Origin: Bacteroidaceae bacterium
GTDB taxonomy: Bacteria > Bacteroidota > Bacteroidia > Bacteroidales > Bacteroidaceae
Length of the DNA stretch: 64,000 nt
Assembly: GCA_017427065.1 (NCBI GenBank)
Contig: JAFRTL010000022.1
Coordinates: 28,695-92,694, forward strand
Direction: 5' to 3'
The position numbers and the translations under genes are program-made. The notes beneath the pieces are model-generated. The model searched no databases. It was given only the letters and a program-made list of their open reading frames with translations, and had not been told where the DNA came from. Shown here in pieces: positions 23,870-33,992 of the stretch. Within the stretch, counting starts at the first letter, position 1. Every line of letters begins with the position of its first letter.

Positions 23870-26800
23870 CTAGTTTGAAGATTCTCTAACAGCATTGTGA
23901 CAATTCCGTTTAACGAACCACCAAATAAGTCCAATAAACAATGCCATGAAAGCCAAACTTTGCAACCATGTGATCCAGTTATTATGGCTGAAGTTATTAC
24001 AAGTACTCAATAACGCCGATACAGTTCCGCTGCAAACGGCATATAGCGGAAGCAAAACATTCTCACGGAAAAGCAATCCTTCCATACGATCCGGTGCATA
24101 ACCAATACTTTGATATAATCGGATATCCGACTTACGTGCCAATAGGTTTTTACGGATGACTATGATGAAACTCAGGATGCCAAGCAAGATGCCAATACCT
24201 CCTAATGAAAGAAAAATGCTCAAATAGGTATTGACCAGTTCATTGAAAGTATTCAATCGCTGCGCAGTTGTCACCACACGTATACCATACTCATTGAGAG
24301 CTTGTGAAAGCAATGTGCTTACTTCCTGAGATTGCTCTGTTTGGATAAGCATAATCTCCGATCCAGAAATTTCTGGCCATACTTCTTTGAATAGTTGCTT
24401 GTCCATCAGTGCATAGCCCTGGAAGATACCCGTTGCTAATGCTCCAGCTATTAACAGATTCACAGGCTTACCATTATCTTTCTGATAATGCAAGGTATCC
24501 CCAACCGTCATTCCTAAACTCCACATTAAGGATTCTTGATCTACAAGCACAGGATAGACATCACCATTTGCTTTTGTATATTCAGTGAATTCTATAGGTC
24601 CTTGGACGATTTCAAACGTACTACTTTGTAATTCCTCCATATCTACACCTAAAATGGTTGGTTGTGAGACCTTGTTTAGGTTTAGACAACTGGCATCATC
24701 AGCCCCTAAGCGAAGGGTCTGCATGATAGAAATTCCTGAAGGCAAGGCGTCAAGCGACAACTGATGGCGTCCTTCAGCAGTGTTCAAATCATAATAGACA
24801 GGCACGGTAGTTTCAGCCCATAATGAATAACCACCAGTAGCATTGGTCGGTTTTTGAGAATCCGTCACTTGTTGGCGATTCAGTCCCACAGCAAAAATAG
24901 TAAAGACACCAAAAGCAAGGGCATAATATGCTCCTCTTTGTTGTTTCATGTGGTAGAAAAGCGTCGCAAAGGTTTGTTTCTCAAGCGTAAAAGCATGGGG
25001 TTCAGGTTTGCTTTTACGAGTGATGTAATATTCTCCCCATAACCCTGCAAGAACAACCAACAGAATACCTAGCAACACAAAAAGATAGAGTGAGTTTACT
25101 GAAAGAATATTCACTATGAAGACGACAATAGAGAGAATGGTAAAACCTATAGCAGACACCCAAATCCGCTTTCCGCGATGATGCTCTGTTTGTCCTGCTT
25201 GTCCATCCGTATGAACCGCTTTAGCTATCTGATACCAGAGTAGTCCCAATATGACTATGATACTTACGACAATTCCTGCAATGACAGAAATCCCATCAAT
25301 ATATATGCCTAAACTCGATGTCTGTGTTGCTCCTTGCCAAATATTGCCCAGCAACCACATAATAATAGCAGTATACAATATACCAACAATAACCCCCAAT
25401 ATGGTGGCTATGCAAACAACGGGCAATGCTTCTCTCCAAAGATTCTTTATGATACGCTTGTCTGTATATCCCAATGCTTTGAAAAGTTGTAACTCTCCCC
25501 TCCGTTGCCAAAGCATTTCGCTAAGCGGACTCACAAATAAAAGCAATGCTGAAATGATGATGAAAAAGCCTAATGCAAGGAAGAGACTGGCAAAGTCTAT
25601 TCCATTTTTAGCGGCATATAATCCACTCTCACGAGGTTGAATGATTTGTACATCAAACATAGAGAGTTGCAAACCTTCGACCTTTGTGGGATGATCAGAA
25701 ACACGCAATGCAGTGGCCGTACCATAATCATTGCTCCAAATATCTTTCATCAAACTGTAGGGCAACAAGGCTTTGGGAGTGCTCCGATAGAGGTTCCAGT
25801 ACTCTTCATCCTCGTCGCTAATCAGTGTCATATCCAATGGAAGGTCACTGTCCCAATCCGTACAACGCTCCACATCCGACAATCCTGGAAACTCGGCACT
25901 CAATCTTCCATCTTCAACCAATTGACTTAATGGAACGATACTACGCACTTGTAAACTAACGGAATCTGTCTTAAGGTCTTTCAACCCTTTGGACACATAA
26001 TAACTTACCGTAACTCTGTCGCCCACTGAAGCATGGAGTCTCTGTGCGGTATAATCCGAGAGAATCAGTTCATCGTTTTGAAGGGTATGGCCATCAAACT
26101 CCTTAATAGCTGTCACAAAAGAATATGGCACAGAGGCGTCTCCTAAACGAATACCATTAGCAAGATAAGTAAAAAGTGGATTGACATGATTATTCTCATG
26201 CTCAATGTAATCTACCACTGAAGATTGCAAGAAAACACGATCAGTTGTGATTTCGGCATATTCATTCATTTGATGTATTTGGAGTCCAGAATAGGAAGGA
26301 TTCCAGGCCTCAGAAAAATCAGTTTCAGAAATAGTTTTTTCCGAAAGTATCAGATTGATTTTACCTTCAACCTCCATGATCTCTGCTATTTCATCACGGC
26401 TGACAAATATATTTAAAGGTGTGGTTTGTTCATTTTTGAGACTAAGATTGCCACCTTCATCTATGGGTTTTATACCTGTCTGTTCTAATCGTAAGCTGGT
26501 GGTATAATTATCTGTGACAAATAGAGAACCAGATGGTACCAAACCTCCCTTTGGTAAACGAAGCACAATAGCTTCTGCTGGTGAAAGGTGAAGTTCATCT
26601 GCCAAAGCTTGATTAAGCAATGCACGTCCATACATGTCTTCTCCTTCCAATCCCCATACCATTACTGGAAGTAATTGTCCATTACGTGAGATGAAACCAT
26701 CCGTTAGCAAGACGCCTTTCGCTCCTTCTCTAAAGAGCTGTTCCTGCAAGATACTTTCTGATAAGAAAGAGTTTCTTGAGAATATAACAGATTCAACTTT

Positions 26801-26971
26801 CCCCAAGCGTTCTGTCACTCGAAGAATCAAAGTTTGGCGTACGGAATGACCTATGAGCAAACTGCCCACAATGACTGCTACCGTAATCAGTACAGCCAAT
26901 GAGATCAGACGGTAATAGCGCTTGTAAAACCGCACTGAATCATTATTCCCTATGCCAAACACTTTCCGCAT
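23870..26971 (-). CDS. large FtsX-type ABC transporter permease
   Basis: The 1033-residue protein has an N-terminal membrane segment (about residues 23-45), a large periplasmic domain, a first FtsX domain (about 460-600, with EMLWQRRGELQLFKALGYTDKRI), extra membrane segments (610-670), a second periplasmic domain and a final FtsX domain (about 910-1025, with RKSDIRLYQSIGY). That is the duplicated layout of LolCE-like or MacB-like mechanotransmission permeases, which extract or push substrates rather than pump ions. The cognate ATPase gene is 8 bases upstream. Likely substrates here are a lipoprotein or lipid of the system. Confidence 0.88.
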   Translation of the reverse strand: MRKVFGIGNNDSVRFYKRYYRLISLAVLITVAVIVGSLLIGHSVRQTLILRVTERLGKVESVIFSRNSFLSESILQEQLFREGAKGVLLTDGFISRNGQLLPVMVWGLEGEDMYGRALLNQALADELHLSPAEAIVLRLPKGGLVPSGSLFVTDNYTTSLRLEQTGIKPIDEGGNLSLKNEQTTPLNIFVSRDEIAEIMEVEGKINLILSEKTISETDFSEAWNPSYSGLQIHQMNEYAEITTDRVFLQSSVVDYIEHENNHVNPLFTYLANGIRLGDASVPYSFVTAIKEFDGHTLQNDELILSDYTAQRLHASVGDRVTVSYYVSKGLKDLKTDSVSLQVRSIVPLSQLVEDGRLSAEFPGLSDVERCTDWDSDLPLDMTLISDEDEEYWNLYRSTPKALLPYSLMKDIWSNDYGTATALRVSDHPTKVEGLQLSMFDVQIIQPRESGLYAAKNGIDFASLFLALGFFIIISALLLFVSPLSEMLWQRRGELQLFKALGYTDKRIIKNLWREALPVVCIATILGVIVGILYTAIIMWLLGNIWQGATQTSSLGIYIDGISVIAGIVVSIIVILGLLWYQIAKAVHTDGQAGQTEHHRGKRIWVSAIGFTILSIVVFIVNILSVNSLYLFVLLGILLVVLAGLWGEYYITRKSKPEPHAFTLEKQTFATLFYHMKQQRGAYYALAFGVFTIFAVGLNRQQVTDSQKPTNATGGYSLWAETTVPVYYDLNTAEGRHQLSLDALPSGISIMQTLRLGADDASCLNLNKVSQPTILGVDMEELQSSTFEIVQGPIEFTEYTKANGDVYPVLVDQESLMWSLGMTVGDTLHYQKDNGKPVNLLIAGALATGIFQGYALMDKQLFKEVWPEISGSEIMLIQTEQSQEVSTLLSQALNEYGIRVVTTAQRLNTFNELVNTYLSIFLSLGGIGILLGILSFIIVIRKNLLARKSDIRLYQSIGYAPDRMEGLLFRENVLLPLYAVCSGTVSALLSTCNNFSHNNWITWLQSLAFMALFIGLIWWFVKRNCHNAVRESSN

Positions 26972-26979
26972 TGATTATA

Positions 26980-27657
26980 TTATTCTCTTACTAATACCCC
27001 ATCTATCAATGTGACTATCCTTTTAGCTGCATGTGCCGTTTGATCGGAATGCGTCACCATGATGATTGTAGTTTGCAATTTTTTATTTACTAGTTGAAAC
27101 AATGAAGCTATATGCTGAGCATTGTCTTTATCCAATTGTCCTGTGGGTTCATCGGCCAAGAGTACAACAGGTTTATTAATCAAAGCCCTACAAACAGCCA
27201 CACGGCAAGCCTCTCCTCCCGATAAGGTCAGTGGGAATTGGTTTTCCAACGATGCAATGTTTGTCAACTCCATCAATTGTCTGGCCCAATTGATTTGTTC
27301 TTCTGAAACTTCATTCGCTGAAGCCATTAGTGGTAGAAGGATATTTTGTAACACATTGTATTGTGGCAACAAGCGGTGGTCTTGGAATACAAAACCTATT
27401 TTCTTATTGCGCACAGAAGCTAAATCTACATTTCCATCCAACAGCGACTGCCCTTCTAGCAGATAAGATCCAGAATCTGGTAAAAGCAAAGTACCTAAGA
27501 CATTTAATAAGGTAGTTTTTCCCGCTCCCGACTGTCCTCTAACGGCAACAAAATCCCCTTGCTCCACTTCGAAACAAAGTTGGCGGAGCACATGATTCAT
27601 TCGTGCATTTCCGTCTTTAAAAGACTTACTGATATTTTTGAGTTCAAGCAGTGCCAT
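26980..27657 (-). CDS. ABC transporter ATPase (LolD/MacB class)
   Basis: The 225-residue ATPase has Walker A RGQSGAGKTTLL, Q-loop VFQDHRLLP, signature LSGGEACRVAVCRAL, Walker B VVLLADEPTGQLD and the His switch MVTHSD. The signature continuation is EAC rather than the usual EQQ. It pairs with the FtsX permease directly downstream (8-base gap). Confidence 0.94.
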   Translation of the reverse strand: MALLELKNISKSFKDGNARMNHVLRQLCFEVEQGDFVAVRGQSGAGKTTLLNVLGTLLLPDSGSYLLEGQSLLDGNVDLASVRNKKIGFVFQDHRLLPQYNVLQNILLPLMASANEVSEEQINWARQLMELTNIASLENQFPLTLSGGEACRVAVCRALINKPVVLLADEPTGQLDKDNAQHIASLFQLVNKKLQTTIIMVTHSDQTAHAAKRIVTLIDGVLVRE

Positions 27658-27680
27658 AATACGGTATTAAACGTTAAACA

Positions 27681-28823
27681 TTAAGATGCTCCAAAGCAAA
27701 GCAGCGTACCGCGTGTCGTCAGTATGAAGAAATGGTCTTTGATTACTGCAGGAGAACCTAAAATCTGCTCACCTGTATCGTATTCCCATTTCAGAGAACC
27801 ATTTTTCGCATCAAGGATGGAGACGATACCCGTACTAGTACAAACAATGACCTTATCATCACATACTAAGGGAGAACTATCACCTGTATCGCCTTTCAGC
27901 ATATATTTCCAAAGCACATCTCCAGTTTTCCTACTGATAGCGACTAAGTGCCGACTATCAGGAAGTACATACACGGCATCATCAGACACGGCAGGGACAG
28001 AGGTTAAAGATCCATCGGCATCAGTGGCTTCTACAAGCATCTTATGAGTATTGATCTTCCCATTCTTCAATTCAAGTTCATAGACATCCCCTGCATAATC
28101 GGCCACATAAGCATGCCCATCTTTTATGGCAGGTGAAGCAGGAATATAGGCTTGCACTTCCAAAGAGTCTGTCTGGATGCCTGTCTGACAATCTATCAGA
28201 CGTAACCAAGCATCGCATCCACCAAACAACACATGGTTCTGCCATATAGCTACTGCACCATTGATGTAGTATCCCGATTCAAAATGATTAAGTTCATTGC
28301 CATGCTCTTGATCGACCACATACATATAGTTGTCGTAGCTTCCGAAAACCACAGCTTTTTGTCCTTTATAATCTACTAGATTAGGAGTCGCAGAGATTTG
28401 CCCCAAAGTTTCAAATGTCCATAAAGTATCGGCACGCTGCAAATCGATAGCCTCTAAAATTCCATCTATTCGTCCGATATAAAGCACACCATCACGGATG
28501 ATAGGCGTAGCTTCTACACTGGTCTTCATGTCATAATCAAAAACAAGTTCTCCCGAAAGGTTCACGCCGAACACATGGCCCCGCCGATTGACCCAATAGG
28601 TGACCTCATTATATACAATAGGCGACGAAACGGTACGTATACCATCTTTATAACTCCATAGTAATGTAGGAGATTCTGGTAAATTCAGAGATGTATAACC
28701 ACTCATAGCCGCATCTGCGCGATAAAAAGGCCAATCGGTCGTAAAATTATAGCCAACTGGTTCTCTTCCGCTGCATGCCACAAGGGTTAAGAGCAACAAA
28801 CTATATATAATGTATTGTTTCAT
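27681..28823 (-). CDS. PQQ-like beta-propeller lipoprotein
   Basis: The 380-residue product starts MKQYIIYSLLLLTLVACSG, a clear lipobox (LVAC). Propeller blades follow with repeated pattern of strand-turn plus GDVLWKY or GSLKWEY endings typical of PQQ-like repeats. It is distinct from the three tandem paralogues. The longer frame to 28859 adds residues that overlap the upstream gene; the ATG at 28823 is 2 bases after that gene's stop. Likely on the periplasmic side of the inner or outer membrane. Confidence 0.85.
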   Translation of the reverse strand: MKQYIIYSLLLLTLVACSGREPVGYNFTTDWPFYRADAAMSGYTSLNLPESPTLLWSYKDGIRTVSSPIVYNEVTYWVNRRGHVFGVNLSGELVFDYDMKTSVEATPIIRDGVLYIGRIDGILEAIDLQRADTLWTFETLGQISATPNLVDYKGQKAVVFGSYDNYMYVVDQEHGNELNHFESGYYINGAVAIWQNHVLFGGCDAWLRLIDCQTGIQTDSLEVQAYIPASPAIKDGHAYVADYAGDVYELELKNGKINTHKMLVEATDADGSLTSVPAVSDDAVYVLPDSRHLVAISRKTGDVLWKYMLKGDTGDSSPLVCDDKVIVCTSTGIVSILDAKNGSLKWEYDTGEQILGSPAVIKDHFFILTTRGTLLCFGAS

Positions 28824-28825
28824 AT

Positions 28826-29791
28826 TCAATCTTCTAAATACAAAGCACCAGTAGGACAAAGCTTGGCGATGTCTTCACTGACATGTGCGCGGCTCTCATC
28901 GGGAATAACCACTTGCATGCCAAAACCTCGCCCTTTGAATGTAAAACCATCCTTGGTATTATAGACACACAACCCGCAACGAATGCACTTAGCCGGTTCA
29001 AACCACAAACGTCCCACCACGTGTTTCTTCACTTTAAAAGGAAGGTCGGATGACACTCCATAACGCGGAGACTTGATACCGCATTCATCAGCCAACTTCC
29101 TAAGCTTACATGCTTCCTGAGCCGCACAAGCGCAATGAAGGCAATTGGATGGTACGTCTGTACTGACTTTCAGCCACTCTTTCTCCTTTGGAGAAAAATG
29201 TCCGAGCTTTGAAGTGAACATTTTGGCTTTCCCTTTTGGTAAAGGATTGGTATTAGGATCTGGATCTGGTGCCTGGCTCATCTCTCGGATAATCTCTCGA
29301 ATCTCTACATGCTTATCAACCATGCCACGACGGCAAACCTTTTCACAAGGGGTTTTGGGACAGTCGTCACATCCAAGTGTTGGCAAATCAAAGGCTGTGG
29401 CTATATACCTCTTGGCTTCTGAATAACGATTGGTATCATAATACCACAGCACGCGCTCCACATTCAGTCCCTTCGGACAAACCGTCGTACAAGGTGCCTC
29501 ACAGTCGGCTCGATGGTCACTGAGCAACAATTCCAATGCTATCCGTCGCAGTCCCAAGACATCCTCCGTATCTGTGACAATCTGCATCCCTTCTACAGGA
29601 TGTGTGGAACAGGATGGAATCATCTGTCCATTGGCAGCATTTTTAACCATACACACCATGCAAGATGCCATATGCTCCTTCCCTTCAGCATAGCACATGG
29701 AAGGGATTCGCTTACCTAAACGGTTAGCTATCTGCCACAAGGTTTCTTGTTCTTGTACCTCTACCTCAATATTGTCTATCGTAATCTTCAT
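28826..29791 (-). CDS. NuoG N-terminal-like iron-sulfur protein, no catalytic domain
   Basis: The 321-residue protein begins with a plant-type [2Fe-2S] domain (KITIDNIEVEVQEQETLW; CYAEG, CMVC, CSTH), then a Fer4_20-like segment (CEAPCTTVCPKGLN and CDDCPKTPCEKVCRRG), a CLHCACAAQEAC group and a CIRCGLC cluster near the C terminus. It resembles the electron-wire part of NuoG, NAD-linked formate dehydrogenase or GltD, but the molybdopterin, hydrogenase or FAD part is absent. With the adjacent NuoE-NuoF fusion it should form a NADH-oxidising unit in the cytoplasm. Start at 29791, 2 bases after the fusion gene. Confidence 0.85.
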   Translation of the reverse strand: MKITIDNIEVEVQEQETLWQIANRLGKRIPSMCYAEGKEHMASCMVCMVKNAANGQMIPSCSTHPVEGMQIVTDTEDVLGLRRIALELLLSDHRADCEAPCTTVCPKGLNVERVLWYYDTNRYSEAKRYIATAFDLPTLGCDDCPKTPCEKVCRRGMVDKHVEIREIIREMSQAPDPDPNTNPLPKGKAKMFTSKLGHFSPKEKEWLKVSTDVPSNCLHCACAAQEACKLRKLADECGIKSPRYGVSSDLPFKVKKHVVGRLWFEPAKCIRCGLCVYNTKDGFTFKGRGFGMQVVIPDESRAHVSEDIAKLCPTGALYLED

Positions 29792-29793
29792 GT

Positions 29794-32181
29794 TCAATTC
29801 TTTATAGGAACTTTCTTTATCGCATTGAAGCTGCATTCATTGATGCAAAGCCCACACTTCACACATTTATCCACATCAATGGTATGCTGCTCATAAGGTG
29901 TATAAGCAATCGCATCGGAAGGACAAGCCTTAGCACACTTGGTACATCCCATGCAGTCCTCTGTAATCACATAGTTGATCATATCCTTGCAAGTACCTGT
30001 ACGGCAAATACCTTCGATATGCTCATCATACTCGTCACGGAAATACTTCAACGTGGACAAAACTGGATTTGGAGCCGTCTTGCCGAGTCCGCAGAGTGCT
30101 GATTTCTGTACACTCTTTGCCAGTTCTTCCAATTTGACAATATCTTCGGGCTTACCCTTTCCTGTACAAATCTTGTCCAGCAAATCGAGCATGCGTTTCA
30201 CACCCACACGGCAGAAGGTACACTTTCCACAGCTCTCATTCGATGTAAATGTGGTGAAGTAACGAGCCACATCGACCATGCAACTGCTTTCTCCAAGTAC
30301 CACCAATCCACCGGAACCCATAATGGCATCCAGTCTCTTTAACGCTTCATAATCCACTTTCACATCACATTCGCTGGCAGGAATACAACCACCAGATGGA
30401 CCACCTGTCTGCACAGCTTTCAGTTTTTCTCCTCCTTCTACGCCACCACCGATGTTCTCGATAATCTGATTCAATGTGGTGCCCATGGGGACCTCAATCA
30501 AACCTCCGTGGTTCACTTTGCCAACTAAGGCAAAGACTTTGGTTCCCTTACTGCTCTCTGTGCCATACTTGGCATACTCAGCTGCTCCATGATGAAGAAT
30601 ATAAGGAATCTGACTGTATGTTTCCACATTATTGATCAATGTAGGACATCCATATAAACCCGAAACGGCTGGGTATGGTGGACGTAGTTTGGGGAAGCCG
30701 CGTTTTCCTTCAATTGAAGAAATCAAAGCTGTTTCTTCACCACAGACGAATGCACCGGCACCTTCAAATAAACGTATGTCGAAAGAGAAATCTGTACCTA
30801 AAATATGATCTCCGATAAACCCTTTCTCTCTACACATCTCCAATGCTTTTCGGATGCGGATGACAGCTTGTGGATATTCTGCACGGATGTAGAAGATACC
30901 ATTCGGCGCCCCTACTGCATAGCCGGCAATTACCAGTCCTTCTATCACACGCAGCGGATAAGATTCCAGCAGAATACGATCCATGAAAGCCCCTGGATCG
31001 CCCTCGTCACCATTACAGATGACATACTTCTTAGGATTGTTTTGCAACGCCACCATCTGCCACTTACGTCCCGTAGGAAAACCTCCACCACCACGTCCAC
31101 GAATCCCACTTTGAAGCACCGTGTTTATAACTTCCTCACGCCCCATTTTCGTAACGGCTTTCTTCAATGAATCAAAACCACCACGAGCCATATACTCCTC
31201 GATATCCAGAGGATTCATCTTACCATAGCCTTCGGTAGAGATGCGCAACTGTTCCTCAAAGAAATTATTAATGGTACGTGTGCGATGATCCTCATTTAGG
31301 AACGCACTACTTTCCCAAGCCTCATCCGTCTGGAATTGATTCACTTGATGGAACAGCATGTTCTTCCACTGACGCAGTTTACTCTTTGGCTTGAAATGTT
31401 TCATCAGAATCTCACGCACATCGGTAGGCTTCACATTCGGATAGCGGAAAATTTGTCCATCAGACATAGCTACATCAATCAAAGGTACTTGGTTGCATGC
31501 TCCGACACAACTGACTGGTTTAATTCTCACATCTAAACCCAAAGTTTGTGCTTCGGAAGTCACTTTCTGATAGATTTCAGCGGTACCACTGGCCTGACAA
31601 CAATTTTCCATGCCCAAACGAATCTCGCCCTCGGCTTGATCCTCTCCTTCTTCAGCATGTCGCTTCTCTTGTTGTTCAGCATAGATACGGAAAGCATCAA
31701 TCACTTCCTTCACCCTACCCGGTTGTACATGTCCATAAATCTTTTCATCTATCTGTACTACAGGTGCCAATGCACAGACACCCAAACAGGCAATCTTCTC
31801 AATAGAGAACTCTCCATCAGCAGTGGTTATGCTCTCTCCGTCCATATGCAATTCACGTCTGAAGGCATCATAGACATTATCCGAACCTTTCACATGGCAT
31901 GCAGTACCATTACAGATCTTGATGACGTGCTTGCCGTAAGGAATATGTCGGAAAAGCGAATAGAATGTCGAAACACTAATGAGTTGGGCACGATCAATTT
32001 CCGTTCGTTCATAGACTCGTTCCAACACATCAGAGCGCAGATAGTTAAACTCCTCTTGCAATGCCTGCAATAGTGGTATCACAAGCTCGCGAGTGGTCCC
32101 AATCCTGTCGATGATAGCATCTGTACGTGCCATCAAAGCAGCTTTCTCTTCTGCAACTTTCGTCTTACAATTATCACACAT
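29794..32181 (-). CDS. NuoE-NuoF-ferredoxin fusion, NADH-oxidising flavoprotein
   Basis: The 795-residue protein joins (a) a NuoE-type thioredoxin-like [2Fe-2S] domain (CNGTAC and CLGVC), (b) a second such domain (ENCCQ, CVGAC), (c) a NuoF domain with GRGGGGFPTGRKW, CNGDEGDPGAFMDR and the [4Fe-4S] motif SCGKCTFCRVG, and (d) two C-terminal 4Fe-4S ferredoxin motifs (CMGCTKCAKACP, CVKCGLCINEC). This is the layout of diaphorase subunits of NAD-linked hydrogenases (HydB/HndC type). No hydrogenase is present. It should oxidise NADH with FMN and pass electrons to the neighbouring Fe-S proteins. The ATG at 32181 avoids a 19-base overlap; 32202 is the alternative. Confidence 0.92.
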   Translation of the reverse strand: MCDNCKTKVAEEKAALMARTDAIIDRIGTTRELVIPLLQALQEEFNYLRSDVLERVYERTEIDRAQLISVSTFYSLFRHIPYGKHVIKICNGTACHVKGSDNVYDAFRRELHMDGESITTADGEFSIEKIACLGVCALAPVVQIDEKIYGHVQPGRVKEVIDAFRIYAEQQEKRHAEEGEDQAEGEIRLGMENCCQASGTAEIYQKVTSEAQTLGLDVRIKPVSCVGACNQVPLIDVAMSDGQIFRYPNVKPTDVREILMKHFKPKSKLRQWKNMLFHQVNQFQTDEAWESSAFLNEDHRTRTINNFFEEQLRISTEGYGKMNPLDIEEYMARGGFDSLKKAVTKMGREEVINTVLQSGIRGRGGGGFPTGRKWQMVALQNNPKKYVICNGDEGDPGAFMDRILLESYPLRVIEGLVIAGYAVGAPNGIFYIRAEYPQAVIRIRKALEMCREKGFIGDHILGTDFSFDIRLFEGAGAFVCGEETALISSIEGKRGFPKLRPPYPAVSGLYGCPTLINNVETYSQIPYILHHGAAEYAKYGTESSKGTKVFALVGKVNHGGLIEVPMGTTLNQIIENIGGGVEGGEKLKAVQTGGPSGGCIPASECDVKVDYEALKRLDAIMGSGGLVVLGESSCMVDVARYFTTFTSNESCGKCTFCRVGVKRMLDLLDKICTGKGKPEDIVKLEELAKSVQKSALCGLGKTAPNPVLSTLKYFRDEYDEHIEGICRTGTCKDMINYVITEDCMGCTKCAKACPSDAIAYTPYEQHTIDVDKCVKCGLCINECSFNAIKKVPIKN

Positions 32182-32183
32182 AA

Positions 32184-33992
32184 TCAGTTGGCAGCTACAC
32201 AATAAATACTCTCGTTGGTTCTAATAACCATCTTCCCATCGGTAAAGGCCGGCGTGGCAAATGTCTTTTCTCCCGTATCAATGGTATTGATGAGTGTGGC
32301 ATCTTTGTTTGCCGAGAAAATATAGACCTTCCCTTCTACACTGGCCAGATAAACTTTGCCTTCCACAATCATTGGAGAGGAATAGAACTGTACCCCTAAA
32401 TCATGCTCAGCAAGCAATTCCCCTGTCTTTGTATCAAATGTGGCCAATACCCCATAACTGGTAGCTATAAACAACACATCCTTCGTAGCCGCAGGGCTGG
32501 ATACTTCGGGCAGATATTCGTTCGATTCCCAAACCAGCTGACCGTCTGTGGCATTGATGGCCACCATCTTGGCGTTCTCACTGGCACCGAAGACGATGCC
32601 GTCCGATGCACAAGCACTTGCCCCCACCTCACCACTCATGCAGCTGACCTGCCAAAGTTGTTCTCCATTACCAGGATTGTATGCCGTAATGTTCGGATTA
32701 CCCATTATAATAAGTTGTGGTTTATTATCTATGTAAGCAATCATCGGAGATGCCCATGTGGCTCTCTCTGAACGGTTTTTCGTCCATACGGTATTTCCAT
32801 TAGCCAAGCTTAAAGCCATCAGTTTCGGAGAAGAATCATTATCGTATTGCACGATAACAATATTGCCATAGATCAACAAGGAAGAAGCAAAGCCATAATG
32901 ATTGTCGGGCACACCTAGATTCTTTGCCCAAAGCCGATTGCCCTCCATGTCGGCACAGATAATGTCACCCGTTGCAAAGATGGCACATACTTGATTCCCA
33001 TTCGTAGCCACTGTCGAGGCTGCCAAACCAGTATCGTCATTCACACGAGGCATGGCAGATGGAGAACCCGAAATGCCCGATGCATCGAGTTTCCATTTTT
33101 GCTCACCAGTATTGATGTCATAACAATACAGTTCACGGGAATTATTGTCCGCTCCTGTGAAGAACACATTACGACCGTTGATTACTGGAGAATTGTAACC
33201 AGCTTTAGGAACTGCCGTCTTCCACAAAATGTTGGTGCCAGCCTGTAAGTTCCAAGAAGTAGGAATGCCACGTGCAGAGGATTGTCCGTTCGACGTATTG
33301 CCGCGGAAAGCGTTTTGAGTCACTTTGGAAACAGGCACTTCTTCCAGAGCAGTTTCAGCATCAGAAGCATCCTCTGCGTTTTCCTCAGTCGCATCATTGG
33401 CATCCGTTTCTTCCGTAGTTTCAGCATCAGCCAATATATCACCTGGTAGTCTGTCGGTAGTGATGTCATCTGGATCTGACATATCCTCTACGACGAAATC
33501 GCCAGATCCACCATCGTCTGCTTTCTCTGTCAACGACTTATAATAAGGTGAAGAGAAGAAAGCAAATCCTAAGGCTACCGCTGCCAATCCCACGATTCCC
33601 CAATTAATGTATTTACGGGATTTCGATTTTAAGAGCCAGTCGTCTATTGGATCAATCTCCTTGTCGGGTATTTCTTTGGTATTCTCAAAATAGAATCGAA
33701 GGCATACCATCAATATACCGATCAATCCCAACAAGATATAGATACCTGCTTTCAAGTGTCCAGACTGTACGAAATAGGCTTTACGGGCCAACAGATCAAG
33801 TTGTCGGATTTGTTCCTGCAGTTCCACGTTCTCCGAATTAGCATCATTCAAAGACTTAAGGGTTTCCACTACCTCTGTTTGTAATGGAGTTACATCCCTT
33901 ACTTGAAAGTAATTGATGATCAGCATTGCCGAAAGTAACAAAATGAAGACAGAAGTTACAATGGCAATATTTCTAAACACGTCTTTTTTCAT
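32184..33992 (-). CDS. membrane-anchored PQQ-like beta-propeller with coiled coil
   Basis: The 602-residue product has a membrane segment at residues 8-27, a short coiled coil (about 33-70, ETLKSLNDANSENVELQEQ), two more membrane segments (about 83-103 and 130-148), an acidic low-complexity linker (about 160-215, rich in Asp, Glu, Thr) and then a PQQ-like propeller (230-602) with LYCYDINTGEQKWKL and similar blades. The propeller should face the periplasm. It overlaps the NapH-like gene by 4 bases (ATGA), so the two are translated together, which suggests physical contact with the membrane Fe-S protein. Confidence 0.87.
   Translation of the reverse strand: MKKDVFRNIAIVTSVFILLLSAMLIINYFQVRDVTPLQTEVVETLKSLNDANSENVELQEQIRQLDLLARKAYFVQSGHLKAGIYILLGLIGILMVCLRFYFENTKEIPDKEIDPIDDWLLKSKSRKYINWGIVGLAAVALGFAFFSSPYYKSLTEKADDGGSGDFVVEDMSDPDDITTDRLPGDILADAETTEETDANDATEENAEDASDAETALEEVPVSKVTQNAFRGNTSNGQSSARGIPTSWNLQAGTNILWKTAVPKAGYNSPVINGRNVFFTGADNNSRELYCYDINTGEQKWKLDASGISGSPSAMPRVNDDTGLAASTVATNGNQVCAIFATGDIICADMEGNRLWAKNLGVPDNHYGFASSLLIYGNIVIVQYDNDSSPKLMALSLANGNTVWTKNRSERATWASPMIAYIDNKPQLIIMGNPNITAYNPGNGEQLWQVSCMSGEVGASACASDGIVFGASENAKMVAINATDGQLVWESNEYLPEVSSPAATKDVLFIATSYGVLATFDTKTGELLAEHDLGVQFYSSPMIVEGKVYLASVEGKVYIFSANKDATLINTIDTGEKTFATPAFTDGKMVIRTNESIYCVAAN

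Noticed and set aside
28826-32181. part of a complete respiratory complex I or a hydrogenase
   Set aside because: No NuoA-D or NuoH-N genes, no FeFe- or NiFe-hydrogenase catalytic subunit, and the NuoG-like protein stops after its Fe-S part.
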